A stretch of DNA of 64,000 nucleotides from G963664585 sp963664585 (GTDB taxonomy: Bacteria; Bacillota; Clostridia; Oscillospirales; Ruminococcaceae), in the NCBI GenBank assembly GCA_963664585.2, contig CAXXEO010000016.1, positions 1 through 64,000 of the forward strand, in the 5' to 3' direction. Both the position numbers and the translations under genes were made by a program. A model generated the notes under the pieces. That model saw only the letters and a program-made list of their open reading frames with translations. It did no database searches and had not been told where the DNA came from. Shown here in pieces: positions 35,002-43,928 of the stretch. Position 1 is the stretch's first letter, and every line of letters starts with the position of its first letter.

Positions 35002-35760
35002 CTATAATTTCAGATATCGGATGTAGTTACATTTAATCCTGTAAATTAGATTATTCACAGCGATTAAGACAGCCAAAGCAATAAAATAGGGTAATCCAAT
35101 GATGAAAGTCAAAACAACCAGCCCAACAACGAAAATAAGCAGAGAGAACAAAATGATTAATCCCCACCACAAAAGGGCTTTTCCAATACAAACGAGAATA
35201 GATACAATATTGACCGTACTAAGAGAAGTTGAGAATGCAGTATAATTGATGGATTTTGCAGAATCAGTCAGCCAAAAATAAACCTTTGACAGCTGATCTA
35301 TAATATTTTGAATTGCACTTTCAAGCCATGGAACATTTACAGTTGTATTTACCAGAAAGCTTCTGGTTGCATCAAATTTCTTGCCAATGATGATGGCGAA
35401 GTCAGCCATGTGAAATTTGTATAGAAAAAGATACAAGACAGGAATCACAATCATGAGCGCAAAAAGAAATCGAACAATAAGCGTAGCTGAAAGACGAACC
35501 GTTAGAAGCTTTATTAGCATTAGCGCGATTGCAGTCGCAATAATTATATTTTTGTTAACAGAAAAAAAGCTGATAAGAAATTCATCCAGCCCTGACGCAA
35601 TAAAAAACGGTAAAAGTATCACAGCCGTTATCAGTGCGGCAACTATGTACATTCCCATAAAATATCCAATGCCTGTTGCAATTGCTTCTCCGTCTTCAGG
35701 TGTTAAAGGGTCGGAGATATAACCCAAATGTGTTTCAGGATTAAAGTAGATAAATTTCAT
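35002..35760 (-). CDS. multi-pass membrane protein of unknown function
   Basis: 252 residues, GAGGTGAGTCC before ATG 35760. The polar N-terminus (NPETHLGYISDPLTPEDGEA) is followed by about six hydrophobic segments, e.g. YIVAALITAVILLPFFIA, IIIATAIALMLIKLLTV, LVVLTFIIGLPYFIALAVLI. A soluble stretch in the middle (KFDATRSFLVNTTVNVPWLE) may be extracytoplasmic. I cannot assign a family. It is divergent from the large HTH regulator at 35883, with 120 bp between them, so the regulator may control it. Confidence 0.65.
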   Translation of the reverse strand: MKFIYFNPETHLGYISDPLTPEDGEAIATGIGYFMGMYIVAALITAVILLPFFIASGLDEFLISFFSVNKNIIIATAIALMLIKLLTVRLSATLIVRFLFALMIVIPVLYLFLYKFHMADFAIIIGKKFDATRSFLVNTTVNVPWLESAIQNIIDQLSKVYFWLTDSAKSINYTAFSTSLSTVNIVSILVCIGKALLWWGLIILFSLLIFVVGLVVLTFIIGLPYFIALAVLIAVNNLIYRIKCNYIRYLKL

Positions 35761-35882
35761 GGACTCACCTCAGTGTTTTTCAAAGGAATATGTAGTTATC
35801 ATAAAGCAAAAAGGACAGTTATTCCATATGTGCTTGTAATTGTGCCTAAACAAAACTATAATTATCGTAAAGGGGGGATTTC

Positions 35883-37355
35883 GTGTCACGGTTTAGTGAA
35901 AAGTTAAAAGTGCTCATAGAAGAATGTGGGTTTAGTATTTATCAGCTGGCGAAAAATTCAGAACTTGATCGAACCACCATACAGCGTTCCATTTCAGGAG
36001 AGCGTCTTCCAGGAATCGCCTTCGTAGAAAAACTATGCGATTATTTGCGCGTCTCACCATCAGAACGAAAGGACGTCATGGAGCTTTACTCCATTGATAA
36101 AATAGGCGAAAAAACTTATGCAGCAAGGGTTTACATAAAAAAAATAGTTGAACAAGTCGCAACGTTGCGTTTAACGAATATAGATGATATTCATTTTCAA
36201 AGGACTGTTAGCATTAGCGGCGATATTCACCACGAAATTAAAATATTTACAGGGCAGTACAGTGTCAATAATTTAGTCAGAGATGTTTTAGAAGATGAAA
36301 TATTCAACATAGATACCCCACATATTGGCATGACAATTCCTTTCGAGTACACTTATTTGTTCGATTGTTTAAAGCAGTATTACTGGAGAAGCAATGGAAA
36401 AATTAACATCGAGCATATTGTGAGGTTAAGTAAAAATCCTCATATCCAACAGAATTCAAACGCAAATTTAGAAATCGTATCAAATATCTTGCCTTTTGCT
36501 TTTTGTATTGGCAATGGATATCAACCATATTACTATTATGTAACTGCCGATATCTCAAAAGATATTACACTTTTTATGCCCTATTACTTCTATACAAGCA
36601 ATAGTTTAGTCACTATTTCATCGGATTTTAAGTCAGCAATTCTCTACAATAATCTAGATATAAAAAATGCTTACCACAATGAGTTTCGAAAATGCTTAAC
36701 GCATACTAAACCGATTGTGCGGCAGTTATCCAGTTGTTTTGATATGATTTCGACTTATTTAAATGCTTTTCAGAATGCAGGAGAGATTACGAATGCAATG
36801 GAACCTCAGCCCTGTTTCGCAAAGTATTACACACCCAAAATGGTAGATGATCACCTGCGGCTGGACGTGCCAAACCGTGATGCGGTAAGAGAAGGCATCT
36901 GCAAGATATATTCCAGTTACCAGTCATTTTACCCCAGCGTCAATACCTATTTCTCAATCGAAGGTTTGGCATCCCTAACGCAAACAGGAATAATGAATGA
37001 TTTGCCTGCACGGTTTGCCCTGCCATTTACAGTAGAGGAACGGTTGTTTCTTTTAAGATCATTAAAAAATGATATAGAAAAAGACCTGTTTATTGCCCGT
37101 ATAACCGATTCTTCAAAATTCTCTATTTCATCACTAACCTCCATACAAATTTATAAAAACAGCGGTATTGTACTGATTGTTAATGACGATAACGGTATCG
37201 TATCTTGTTTTATAGAAGAAAAAAGCATTTGTGATGCCTTTACTGACTTTTTTGAGAGCTTACCCGATAGTGGTCTGGTATACGGCAAAGAGGAAACCAT
37301 TAAAACGCTTGAAGAATTCATCAAACAGCTTGAACAGGCTTACACGGGTAAATAA
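35883..37355 (+). CDS. large XRE-type HTH regulator with unknown C-terminal domain
   Basis: 490 residues from GTG 35883 (AAAGGGGGGATTTC upstream). Residues 5-62 form an XRE/Cro HTH (LIEECGFSIYQLAKNSELDR, TTIQRSISGERLPGI, LCDYLRVSPSERKDVM). The remaining 430 residues contain no enzyme motif I recognise. They look like a helical/mixed sensor domain with aromatic-rich stretches (GNGYQPYYYYVTADISKD, ITLFMPYYFYTSNSLV). The architecture suggests a one-component sensor. It is divergent to the membrane protein at 35760, a likely target. Confidence 0.75.
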   Translation: MSRFSEKLKVLIEECGFSIYQLAKNSELDRTTIQRSISGERLPGIAFVEKLCDYLRVSPSERKDVMELYSIDKIGEKTYAARVYIKKIVEQVATLRLTNIDDIHFQRTVSISGDIHHEIKIFTGQYSVNNLVRDVLEDEIFNIDTPHIGMTIPFEYTYLFDCLKQYYWRSNGKINIEHIVRLSKNPHIQQNSNANLEIVSNILPFAFCIGNGYQPYYYYVTADISKDITLFMPYYFYTSNSLVTISSDFKSAILYNNLDIKNAYHNEFRKCLTHTKPIVRQLSSCFDMISTYLNAFQNAGEITNAMEPQPCFAKYYTPKMVDDHLRLDVPNRDAVREGICKIYSSYQSFYPSVNTYFSIEGLASLTQTGIMNDLPARFALPFTVEERLFLLRSLKNDIEKDLFIARITDSSKFSISSLTSIQIYKNSGIVLIVNDDNGIVSCFIEEKSICDAFTDFFESLPDSGLVYGKEETIKTLEEFIKQLEQAYTGK

Positions 37356-37386
37356 AAGAAATAGCTGAGAGAAAATCGTGAGATTA

Positions 37387-37420
37387 CTAGTACATTGTAA
37401 AATTTCAACTTGTATATTCC
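37387..37420 (+). repeat. left fragment of family B repeat
   Basis: CTAGTACATTGTAAAATTTC followed by AACTTGTATATTC resembles the left end of the element at 48272. The matching right end (ATTATAAGGCACTAGGAT) appears at about 38603-38620, after the family A copy 5 and IS30 insertion. This suggests the family A copy landed inside a family B element. Confidence 0.45.
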
Positions 37421-37438
37421 ATTGTCATATAGTTGATT

Positions 37439-38491
37439 GCTACATTGTAAAATGAAATGCGACAGAAAAAAGATAGCCCAAGGCAGCCAAAACGTGTAGA
37501 ATAGAGTTTGCAACAACAACATTCACACAAGGAGGCAGCCATGAGCCACCACCATTTTACAACATTCGAACGAGGAAAGATAGAGGAACTCCGTCAAATC
37601 GGATATACGACCCGGAAAATCGCATCACGTCTGGGATGTCACCACAGCAGTATCGCTAGAGAATTGAAACGTTTTTACGGTGCCCGAGCGTATAACGCAG
37701 AAGAAGCACAACTGGATTACCAGAAGAAACGGCACAACAGCAAACCTCAATGGAAATGGAACGAGGAGTTGTGCGCAGTTGTGGCAGAAAAGCTGAAAGA
37801 GACCTGGTCGCCAGAGCAAATATCACATACCGTTACTTCAAGCCAACTGAGCTTTAAAACAATATACAACTGGCTTTATGCCGGACGACTGAACGGACTC
37901 ACCGCAGATGTGCTGCGCCGTAATGGAAAAAAGAGAAGCTGTAAAAATCTTGCGCATTATGCTCGTGGTACTTCTATCCACAAGAGACCCAAAGAGGTAT
38001 ATACCAGAGAAACATTTGGGCATTGGGAACTTGATACGGTGGTTTTCTCTAGGGGTTCCAGCGGTTGCTTGGCCACCTTTGTGGAACGAAAAACAAGGTT
38101 CTATACAGCCGTTCCCATTCCTGATCGAACGGCAGCTTCCATGGAAGCTGCAATCAAGCACCTGCACACTTTATTGCCACAAGGCACATTCAAAACAGCA
38201 ACAACAGATCGTGGCGGTGAATTTGCCTGTTATGATGTAATCCAGAAAGATCTATGCTTAACTCTTTATTTCGCTGATCCATATTGTCCGCATCAGAGAG
38301 GAAGCAATGAGTACGGTAACAGTTTACTCAGAGAGCTCTTTCCGAAAGGTACTGTTCTGTCAACTGTTTCTCATCAAAACCTGTCTTCTTCTCTTCTGCT
38401 TATAAACAATAGACCCCGAAAATGTCTTAATTGGAATACACCTTCCCAGCTCTTTCTACTCGAACTGTCGCATTTGGCTTGACAATGTAGC
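37439..38491 (+). mobile_element. IS30-family insertion sequence, copy 2 (1053 bp)
   Basis: Same length and ends as copy 1 (GCTACATTGT ... ACAATGTAGC), flanked by a GATT duplication (37435-37438, 38492-38495). It differs from copy 1 at a few scattered positions, so the two are recent duplicates but not identical. Confidence 0.92.
37541..38482 (+). CDS. IS30-family transposase, copy 2
   Basis: 313 residues, same start context as copy 1. The DDE residues are retained (HWELDTV, TTDRGGEF, GSNEYGN). Differences from copy 1 include Gly to Trp in KPQWKW, Ser to Phe after DTVV, Gly to Cys in QKDLCLT, and Gly-Ser and Phe-Leu changes near the C-terminal YGNSLLRELFPKG. These fall in otherwise conserved surroundings, so this copy may be less active. 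Confidence 0.9.
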   Translation: MSHHHFTTFERGKIEELRQIGYTTRKIASRLGCHHSSIARELKRFYGARAYNAEEAQLDYQKKRHNSKPQWKWNEELCAVVAEKLKETWSPEQISHTVTSSQLSFKTIYNWLYAGRLNGLTADVLRRNGKKRSCKNLAHYARGTSIHKRPKEVYTRETFGHWELDTVVFSRGSSGCLATFVERKTRFYTAVPIPDRTAASMEAAIKHLHTLLPQGTFKTATTDRGGEFACYDVIQKDLCLTLYFADPYCPHQRGSNEYGNSLLRELFPKGTVLSTVSHQNLSSSLLLINNRPRKCLNWNTPSQLFLLELSHLA

Positions 38492-38751
38492 GATTAACTT
38501 GAAAACAAGCTTGTGATTTCTTTCCCCGCCTTCGGCGTGGGAAGAAAATGACGTTTTATATATAGCCAGTTTTTAAGTTAATTGGCTATATAACATTTGG
38601 ATATTATAAGGCACTAGGATCACGAAAAAGTACTTGCATTGTAAAATGATTAAAATTCTATTATACTCATTACAGAGTGATCGTTTTTTGATCAGAATCA
38701 AGCGGATTGCGCTTAAGGCATAGCGAAGTATTCATAATAAGGGGATGCCAT

Positions 38752-39504
38752 ATGGAAAACGAAAGAAAAATTGCCGTATTAATTGATGCCGATAATGTAT
38801 CGGAAAAATATATTCAGTATATATTTGATGAAATTTCCAACCATGGGACGCCCACATATAAGCGGATTTATGGTGACTGGACAAAGCCACAACTGGCGTC
38901 ATGGAAGAATGTGCTACTGAATTATTCCATCACCCCAATCCAGCAATATAGTTATACGACGGGCAAAAATGCAACAGATGCGGCATTAATCATAGATGCG
39001 ATGGACATCCTCTATTCAAATCATGTAAATGGTTTTTGTATCGTTTCGAGTGACAGCGACTTTACGAAGCTAGCTGCTCGGCTGAGGGAAGCCGGCATGT
39101 TTGTGATTGGAATGGGCGAAAAGAAAACGCCAACCCCCTTTATATCAGCCTGTGAAAAATTCAAATATCTTGAAGTTCTAGCGGCAATTCCTAACAATAC
39201 CGGCGAAGCAACTGGATTGATAGAAAAACAGGGCTTGGCCCAAGAAGCGATGGCAAATACAAAAGAGCTTATAGAATCCATAAGAATTATCATAACCGAG
39301 ATCTCAGACGAAGAGGGATGGGCATTTTTAGGCGAAGTTGGAACAAGACTTAACAAGCGTTATCCTGATTTTGATACAAGGAATTATGGTCACTCAAAGT
39401 TAACTCTGCTGATATCGTCATTGAAACAATTTGAAATTCAGCCAAGAAAAACAAGTAACCCCAATGTTAAAAATTACTACATCAAAAACAAAGCAGGGGT
39501 ATAA
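38752..39504 (+). CDS. NYN-domain (PIN-like) protein with C-terminal LOTUS/OST-HTH domain
   Basis: 250 residues from ATG 38752 (AAGGGGATGCC upstream). Residues 1-140 are a NYN/LabA-like nuclease fold with acidic residues in AVLIDADNVS, ATDAALIIDAMD and IVSSDSDFTKLAARL. The C-terminal 80 residues (IRIIITEISDEEGWAFLGEV, RNYGHSKLTLLISSL) match the winged-helix LOTUS/OST-HTH domain that binds RNA. The protein probably processes or binds RNA; the target is unknown. Single gene with its own terminator. Confidence 0.85.
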   Translation: MENERKIAVLIDADNVSEKYIQYIFDEISNHGTPTYKRIYGDWTKPQLASWKNVLLNYSITPIQQYSYTTGKNATDAALIIDAMDILYSNHVNGFCIVSSDSDFTKLAARLREAGMFVIGMGEKKTPTPFISACEKFKYLEVLAAIPNNTGEATGLIEKQGLAQEAMANTKELIESIRIIITEISDEEGWAFLGEVGTRLNKRYPDFDTRNYGHSKLTLLISSLKQFEIQPRKTSNPNVKNYYIKNKAGV

Positions 39505-39564
39505 ATATAAAACCGCGGGCACACATTAGATGTTGAAAATTAAGTGTTTAGAACCCAGACAAAT

Positions 39565-39592
39565 GAAAGCGCCTTTTTAAAGGCGCTTTTTT
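39565..39592 (+). terminator. terminator of the NYN gene
   Basis: AAAGCGCCTTT pairs with AAAGGCGCTTT around TTA, with a run of T at the end. Confidence 0.88.
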
Positions 39593-39659
39593 ACGCGTTT
39601 TTCTGGCAGGCAATCAGAAAGCAAGTCTTCTTCAAGGTGCAGTATATCCTTTTAGGATG

Positions 39660-39765
39660 TATAGCCAATTAACTTAAAAATTGGCTATATATAAAACGTC
39701 ATTTTCTTCCCCCGCCGAAGGCGGGGGAAGAAATCACAAGCTTGTTTTCAAGTTAATCAACTATA
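39660..39765 (-). repeat. family A MITE-like repeat, copy 6
   Basis: Full-length reverse-oriented copy with intact hairpin CCCCCGCC-GAA-GGCGGGGG. Terminal repeats as in the consensus. Confidence 0.9.
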
Positions 39766-39845
39766 AAGTAGATTATATTGAATTATGTATGATCAAACGG
39801 ATATAATACCCATTATCAAAATAATAGATGTTGGAAGGTGGGTAA

Positions 39846-40841
39846 TTGTTTCCTGATAAAATATTCTATGAACCATCTGCTTTGACATATGAACTGGGCA
39901 AGTATTTAAAAGACAAGTATGAGGGAGCCCCTTGGATACCGATCGAAAGCCATAATAATATTGAACAACTGCGTAATCGCCCGAATTCAGAATTCAGTGC
40001 GATGAAAGAGTATTTGATTGTTGGCATCCGAAAAACTCACAAATATGTACCTAATCAAAAGGTCTCTGACTTTCTTGTACCGTATACATCCTCTGGATGC
40101 AGTGCCATGTGCCTCTATTGTTATTTGGTTTGTCATTACAATAAGTGCTCGTATTTAAGACTATTTGTCAATCGTGAGCTGATGTTGGATAAACTGATCA
40201 AAACATCGAATCTCTCACCAAATGATTTGACCTTTGAAATTGGGAGCAACAGTGATTTGGTCTTGGAAAATACCATAACAAAAAATCTTGAATGGACAAT
40301 CGAAAGGTTTGGACAAAACGAAAAGGGATTCGTCACCTTTCCCACAAAGTTTGATATGGTGAAGCCTTTGCTTTCTTTACAACATAGGGGCAGAACGATT
40401 GTACGGATGAGTGTTAATCCGCAAGAGATAATTCAAAAAGTTGAGTATAAAACAGCTTCATTAAAAAATAGAATCCATGCGCTCAATCAAATGTGTGATG
40501 CTGGATATAAAGTTGGACTTTTGATTGCACCAGTGATATTGATGGATCATTGGATGGAATTTTACGCGCAACTCATCGAACAATTATCTGATGAACTATC
40601 AGATAAAGCAAAAAATGAATTATTCATCGAAGTTATTTTTATGACCTACAGCTATGTTCATCGTGCAATTAACAATGATGCATTCCCGAATGCGATAGAA
40701 CTATATGACAATTCCCTTATGACCGGAAGGGGAAGGGGAAAATATTGTTATCGCGACAATATGCGAATACAAGCCGAACAGTTTATCAGGGAGAAGCTTT
40801 CGCAAAAGCTTGGCGGTATACCGATAATCTATATAGTATAA
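39846..40841 (+). CDS. splB: spore photoproduct lyase
   Basis: 331 residues from TTG 39846 (GGAAGGTGGG upstream). Radical SAM enzyme with CX3CX2C at Cys85, Cys89, Cys92 (SGCSAMCLYCYL). Segments FEIGSNSDLV, FVTFPTKFDM, RIVRMSVNP-like and KVGLLIAPVI match SplB. It repairs the spore photoproduct thymine dimer in germinating spores using S-adenosylmethionine. The usual upstream splA is absent. The C-terminal TGRGRGKYCYRDNMR is typical. Consistent with the spore-forming lifestyle shown by the ger operon. Confidence 0.88.
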   Translation: MFPDKIFYEPSALTYELGKYLKDKYEGAPWIPIESHNNIEQLRNRPNSEFSAMKEYLIVGIRKTHKYVPNQKVSDFLVPYTSSGCSAMCLYCYLVCHYNKCSYLRLFVNRELMLDKLIKTSNLSPNDLTFEIGSNSDLVLENTITKNLEWTIERFGQNEKGFVTFPTKFDMVKPLLSLQHRGRTIVRMSVNPQEIIQKVEYKTASLKNRIHALNQMCDAGYKVGLLIAPVILMDHWMEFYAQLIEQLSDELSDKAKNELFIEVIFMTYSYVHRAINNDAFPNAIELYDNSLMTGRGRGKYCYRDNMRIQAEQFIREKLSQKLGGIPIIYIV

Positions 40842-40846
40842 CGAAT

Positions 40847-40868
40847 AAGCGCCTCTTTGGAGGCGCTT
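40847..40868 (+). terminator. terminator of splB
   Basis: AAGCGCCTC pairs with GAGGCGCTT around TTTG, followed by TGTTT. Confidence 0.8.
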
Positions 40869-41083
40869 TGTTTCCCTCGTTTTTATGGTGGGAATTCAAT
40901 AAGCACATTGTAATATGGAAAGTAAATAGAATCACAACCAATTGAGTTTTGGGCAGCTTATTCTATGCTGACAGTTTTTACAATCAATTTATCCTTCGTT
41001 TTCCTATTTATTATATTTGATATTAAATCGGTTTGGTGATATAATACAAATATTGGCACTCAATAGTGACGAGTGTTCAAAGA

Positions 41084-41189
41084 TATAGTTGATTAACTTG
41101 AAAACAAGCTTGTGATTTCTTCCCCCGCCTTAGGCGGGGGAAGAAAATGACGTTTTAACTATAGCCAGTTTTTAAGTTAATTGGCTATA
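41084..41189 (+). repeat. family A MITE-like repeat, copy 7
   Basis: Full-length copy; hairpin CCCCCGCC-TTA-GGCGGGGG. The loop differs from the consensus GAA but the stem is intact. Confidence 0.9.
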
Positions 41190-41298
41190 CATATGAATAT
41201 AACTATTATGAGTCACTTTTTGTTGAAGTGGCTTTTTTGATAGGAAATCAATTGTGGCATTTCGGACAGTGAATCAAGTATAAAAGGAGTGATATTAA

Positions 41299-41418
41299 AT
41301 GGGAGACAAAAATCCAAACAAGTTGAAGAAAAAGAAGAAAACAGTTGAAAAAACAACTTTGCAACCAACAATTGCGGCAGACACCGCCACAGTGAAGAAA
41401 TCCCAAAAACAAAGATGA
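41299..41418 (+). CDS. lysine-rich 39-residue protein of unknown function
   Basis: ATG 41299 with AAAGGAGTGAT upstream, stop TGA at 41416-41418. Sequence starts MGDKNPNKLKKKKKTVEKTT and ends TVKKSQKQR; about a third is Lys/Arg. Small basic proteins beginning MGDKNPNK occur in Clostridia, but no function is known to me. It may form an operon with the flotillin-like gene 69 bp downstream. Confidence 0.7.
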   Translation: MGDKNPNKLKKKKKTVEKTTLQPTIAADTATVKKSQKQR

Positions 41419-41487
41419 AAAGGGATGTCTATTCTAGAAATACCAAAATGGAATATTATATAGATAAATGATAATGGGGGAATAAAG

Positions 41488-43518
41488 ATGGATCTAATCA
41501 TAACTCCGATTTTAATACTGATTGGTATAATCCTTTTTCTAATGATTATTGGTTTTAGAATCATACCTAACAACAAGATTGCCATAGTAGACAAATGGTG
41601 GTCGCCAAAGGGTTCACTGAATGAACAGATTATTGCACTCAAGGGTGAAGCTGGCTTTCAGCCTCAAATCATCAGAGGAGGTATACATTTTTTAACCCCA
41701 CTGATGTACAAGGTTCATATTTGCCCACTTGTTACTGTTCCTCAGGGACAAATCGCCTATGTTTTTGCCCGTGATGGCCAGCCACTAGAGCCAATTCAGA
41801 CGTTGGGCAAAGTAATCCCTGAAGGCAGTAATTTTCAGAATGCCAGAGGTTTTTTAATGAATGGCGGTCAAAAGGGTCCTCAACGAGGAATCATCAGAGA
41901 AGGTACATATGCGTTTAACCTGGCACAGTTTATTATTATTACAGAAGATAAGGTGTACTATCTGCCGATGGGAACCCGTTCTGATGAAATTACGATTATG
42001 AAGATGGCAGAGCAGCTAAGAGAGCGGGAAGGCTTTAGACCAATTGTCATAAAAGGCAATGATGATAAGGTGGGTATCGTTACGGTCCATGATGGACTTT
42101 CTTTAAACAGAGAGGATATTATCGCTCCTGCAGTTGGCGATGATCCAAAAAGCCCCGAGACTTATCACAATAATTTTCAAGATCCTGAGAAATTCCTAAA
42201 GGCAGGGGGCTTCAGAGGAAGACAGCATCAGGTTTTAGTGGAAGGCACATACTTTATTAATCGTTTTTTTGCAACAGTGGAACTGATTGACAAGACACTG
42301 ATAGAAGTGGGATATGTTGGCGTAGTTGTATCCTATATAGGACCTAGGGGTGTTGATTCAACCGGAGAAGATTATAAACATGGCGAACTGGTTGAGAAGG
42401 GATTCAGGGGCGTATGGAGAGAGCCATTAATGCCCGGCAAATATGCGTTTAACACCTATGCGGGAAAGATCATCAGGATCCCGACTACGAATATCATACT
42501 CAAGTGGATCAGCAACCAGACAGGGTCTCATAAATTCGATGAAAATTTGAAAGAAGTCAGCCTTATCACAAAGGACGCTTTTGAGCCGTCGCTTCCTCTG
42601 TCAGTCGTTATGCATATCGACTATAAAAAGGCACCTTTAGTGATACAAAGGTTCGGAGATGTGAAAATGCTGGTTGACCAGACTCTTGACCCGATGGTTT
42701 CAGCATATTTTAAAAATATCGGCCAGACAAAAACCCTGATACAGCTGATTCAGGATCGAAATGAAATACAGGATCACTCATCTCAGGAGATGAAGTTCAA
42801 ATTTGAACATTATAACCTTGAGCTTGAGGAAGTGCTTATAGGCACGCCGTCTGCATCTGCGAATGATAACAAGATTGAGGTAATACTCGCCCAGCTCCGT
42901 GACAGGCAGATTGCTGTAGAAAGAATAGAGACATATTCTCAGCAGGAAAAAGCGGCAGGCAAAGAGAAGGAGTTAAGAGAGGCTGAGTCCAAGGCATTAC
43001 AGCAGAGACTTCTTACAGAATCTGATATCAATATTCAAATACAGAGCAATCAGGGTAAGGCTGACTATCAGAGATCCTTACAAGAAGCTTCCAAGATTAA
43101 AGCGATTGCAGAAGCAGAGGCCGAAAAAGAGGCCAGAGTTGGTATTGGTAAGGCTATCGCCATTGAGGAACAGGTAAAGGCTTATGGCGGTCCACAGTAT
43201 CAAGTTGTACAGGATGTTATGACCAAATTTACTTCGGCGATCGAGAAATCAAAGATCGATATCGTACCAAAGACTGTTATCAGTATGGGTGGGGGTCAAG
43301 GACAGGGCAGCTCGATAAATGCCTTTGAAATGCTCCTCGGACTTCTTATCAGTGAAAAATTGGGCGTCAAATTAAATGAAGGAAACAAAGAAGATGATGC
43401 CAGGGTAAAAAACATCAAGGATTCGATCATGAAAGCAATGGAACAAGGTGCTGAAGCTGAAATTGAAGCTGTTCAAACGACAGAACCTTTAAATCAAAAA
43501 GATTTAGTGACCAAATAA
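41488..43518 (+). CDS. large flotillin-like SPFH/band-7 protein
   Basis: 676 residues, with GGGGGAATAA before ATG 41488. One N-terminal membrane helix (IITPILILIGIILFLMIIGF) is followed by two repeat-like units sharing a VP.G/EG.N....GF..GG..G.....REGTY.FN pattern, then an SPFH core (VSLITKDAFEPSLPLSVVMH, GDVKMLVDQTLDPMV). A long Ala/Glu-rich coiled coil follows (IEVILAQLRDRQIAVERIE to EAEAEKEARVG), ending in a variable tail. It resembles flotillins that scaffold membrane microdomains, but the double N-terminal region is longer than in FloT/FloA. No NfeD partner is adjacent. Confidence 0.75.
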   Translation: MDLIITPILILIGIILFLMIIGFRIIPNNKIAIVDKWWSPKGSLNEQIIALKGEAGFQPQIIRGGIHFLTPLMYKVHICPLVTVPQGQIAYVFARDGQPLEPIQTLGKVIPEGSNFQNARGFLMNGGQKGPQRGIIREGTYAFNLAQFIIITEDKVYYLPMGTRSDEITIMKMAEQLREREGFRPIVIKGNDDKVGIVTVHDGLSLNREDIIAPAVGDDPKSPETYHNNFQDPEKFLKAGGFRGRQHQVLVEGTYFINRFFATVELIDKTLIEVGYVGVVVSYIGPRGVDSTGEDYKHGELVEKGFRGVWREPLMPGKYAFNTYAGKIIRIPTTNIILKWISNQTGSHKFDENLKEVSLITKDAFEPSLPLSVVMHIDYKKAPLVIQRFGDVKMLVDQTLDPMVSAYFKNIGQTKTLIQLIQDRNEIQDHSSQEMKFKFEHYNLELEEVLIGTPSASANDNKIEVILAQLRDRQIAVERIETYSQQEKAAGKEKELREAESKALQQRLLTESDINIQIQSNQGKADYQRSLQEASKIKAIAEAEAEKEARVGIGKAIAIEEQVKAYGGPQYQVVQDVMTKFTSAIEKSKIDIVPKTVISMGGGQGQGSSINAFEMLLGLLISEKLGVKLNEGNKEDDARVKNIKDSIMKAMEQGAEAEIEAVQTTEPLNQKDLVTK

Positions 43519-43638
43519 CCATTTCATGGTCAATACCACAAAATAATACTCTGTAGCTGTTTTTTACACTTCCTGTGGGGAAAACAGCTACTGAAACCAC
43601 CAAATAGTATCTTCCAACAAATTGAACGAATCGTTTAT

Positions 43639-43691
43639 AAAAAAAGCAACCGGTCTACCACTTTTTCTTGTGGTTCTCCGGTTGCTTTTTT
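43639..43691 (+). terminator. terminator of the flotillin-like gene
   Basis: AAAAAAGCAACCGG pairs with CCGGTTGCTTTTTT; an inner CCAC/GTGG extends the stem. Confidence 0.88.
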
Positions 43692-43771
43692 AAAAAAGGT
43701 TTGATGACTTAAATCAATAAAATTATGATAAAGAGAACCGAAGCTTATTTTTGGAGGAAGCTTTTGAGTGA

Positions 43772-43876
43772 TATAGCCAATTAACTTAAAAACTGGCTAT
43801 ATAAAACGTCATTTTCTCCCCCCGCCTTCGGCGGGGGGGAGAAATCACAAGCTTGTTTTCAAGTTAATCAATTATA
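43772..43876 (-). repeat. family A MITE-like repeat, copy 8
   Basis: Reverse-oriented full-length copy; hairpin TCCCCCCGCC-TTC-GGCGGGGGGGA with a compensated longer C/G run. It lies between convergent genes. Confidence 0.9.
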
Positions 43877-43928
43877 TATCATAATGAAGCGGGATAGCCG
43901 GGAATTATTTGATATGCGCTTTATCATA

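Larger units (their letters stand above)
37428..38590 (+). repeat. family A MITE-like repeat, copy 5, interrupted by an IS30 element
   Basis: TATAGTTGATT (37428-37438), the IS, then GATTAACTTGAAAACAAGC to TTAATTGGCTATA at 38590. The central hairpin is slightly altered (TTTCCCCGCC-TTC-GGCGTGGGAA). The insertion point is the same place of the terminal repeat as in copy 2. Confidence 0.85.
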
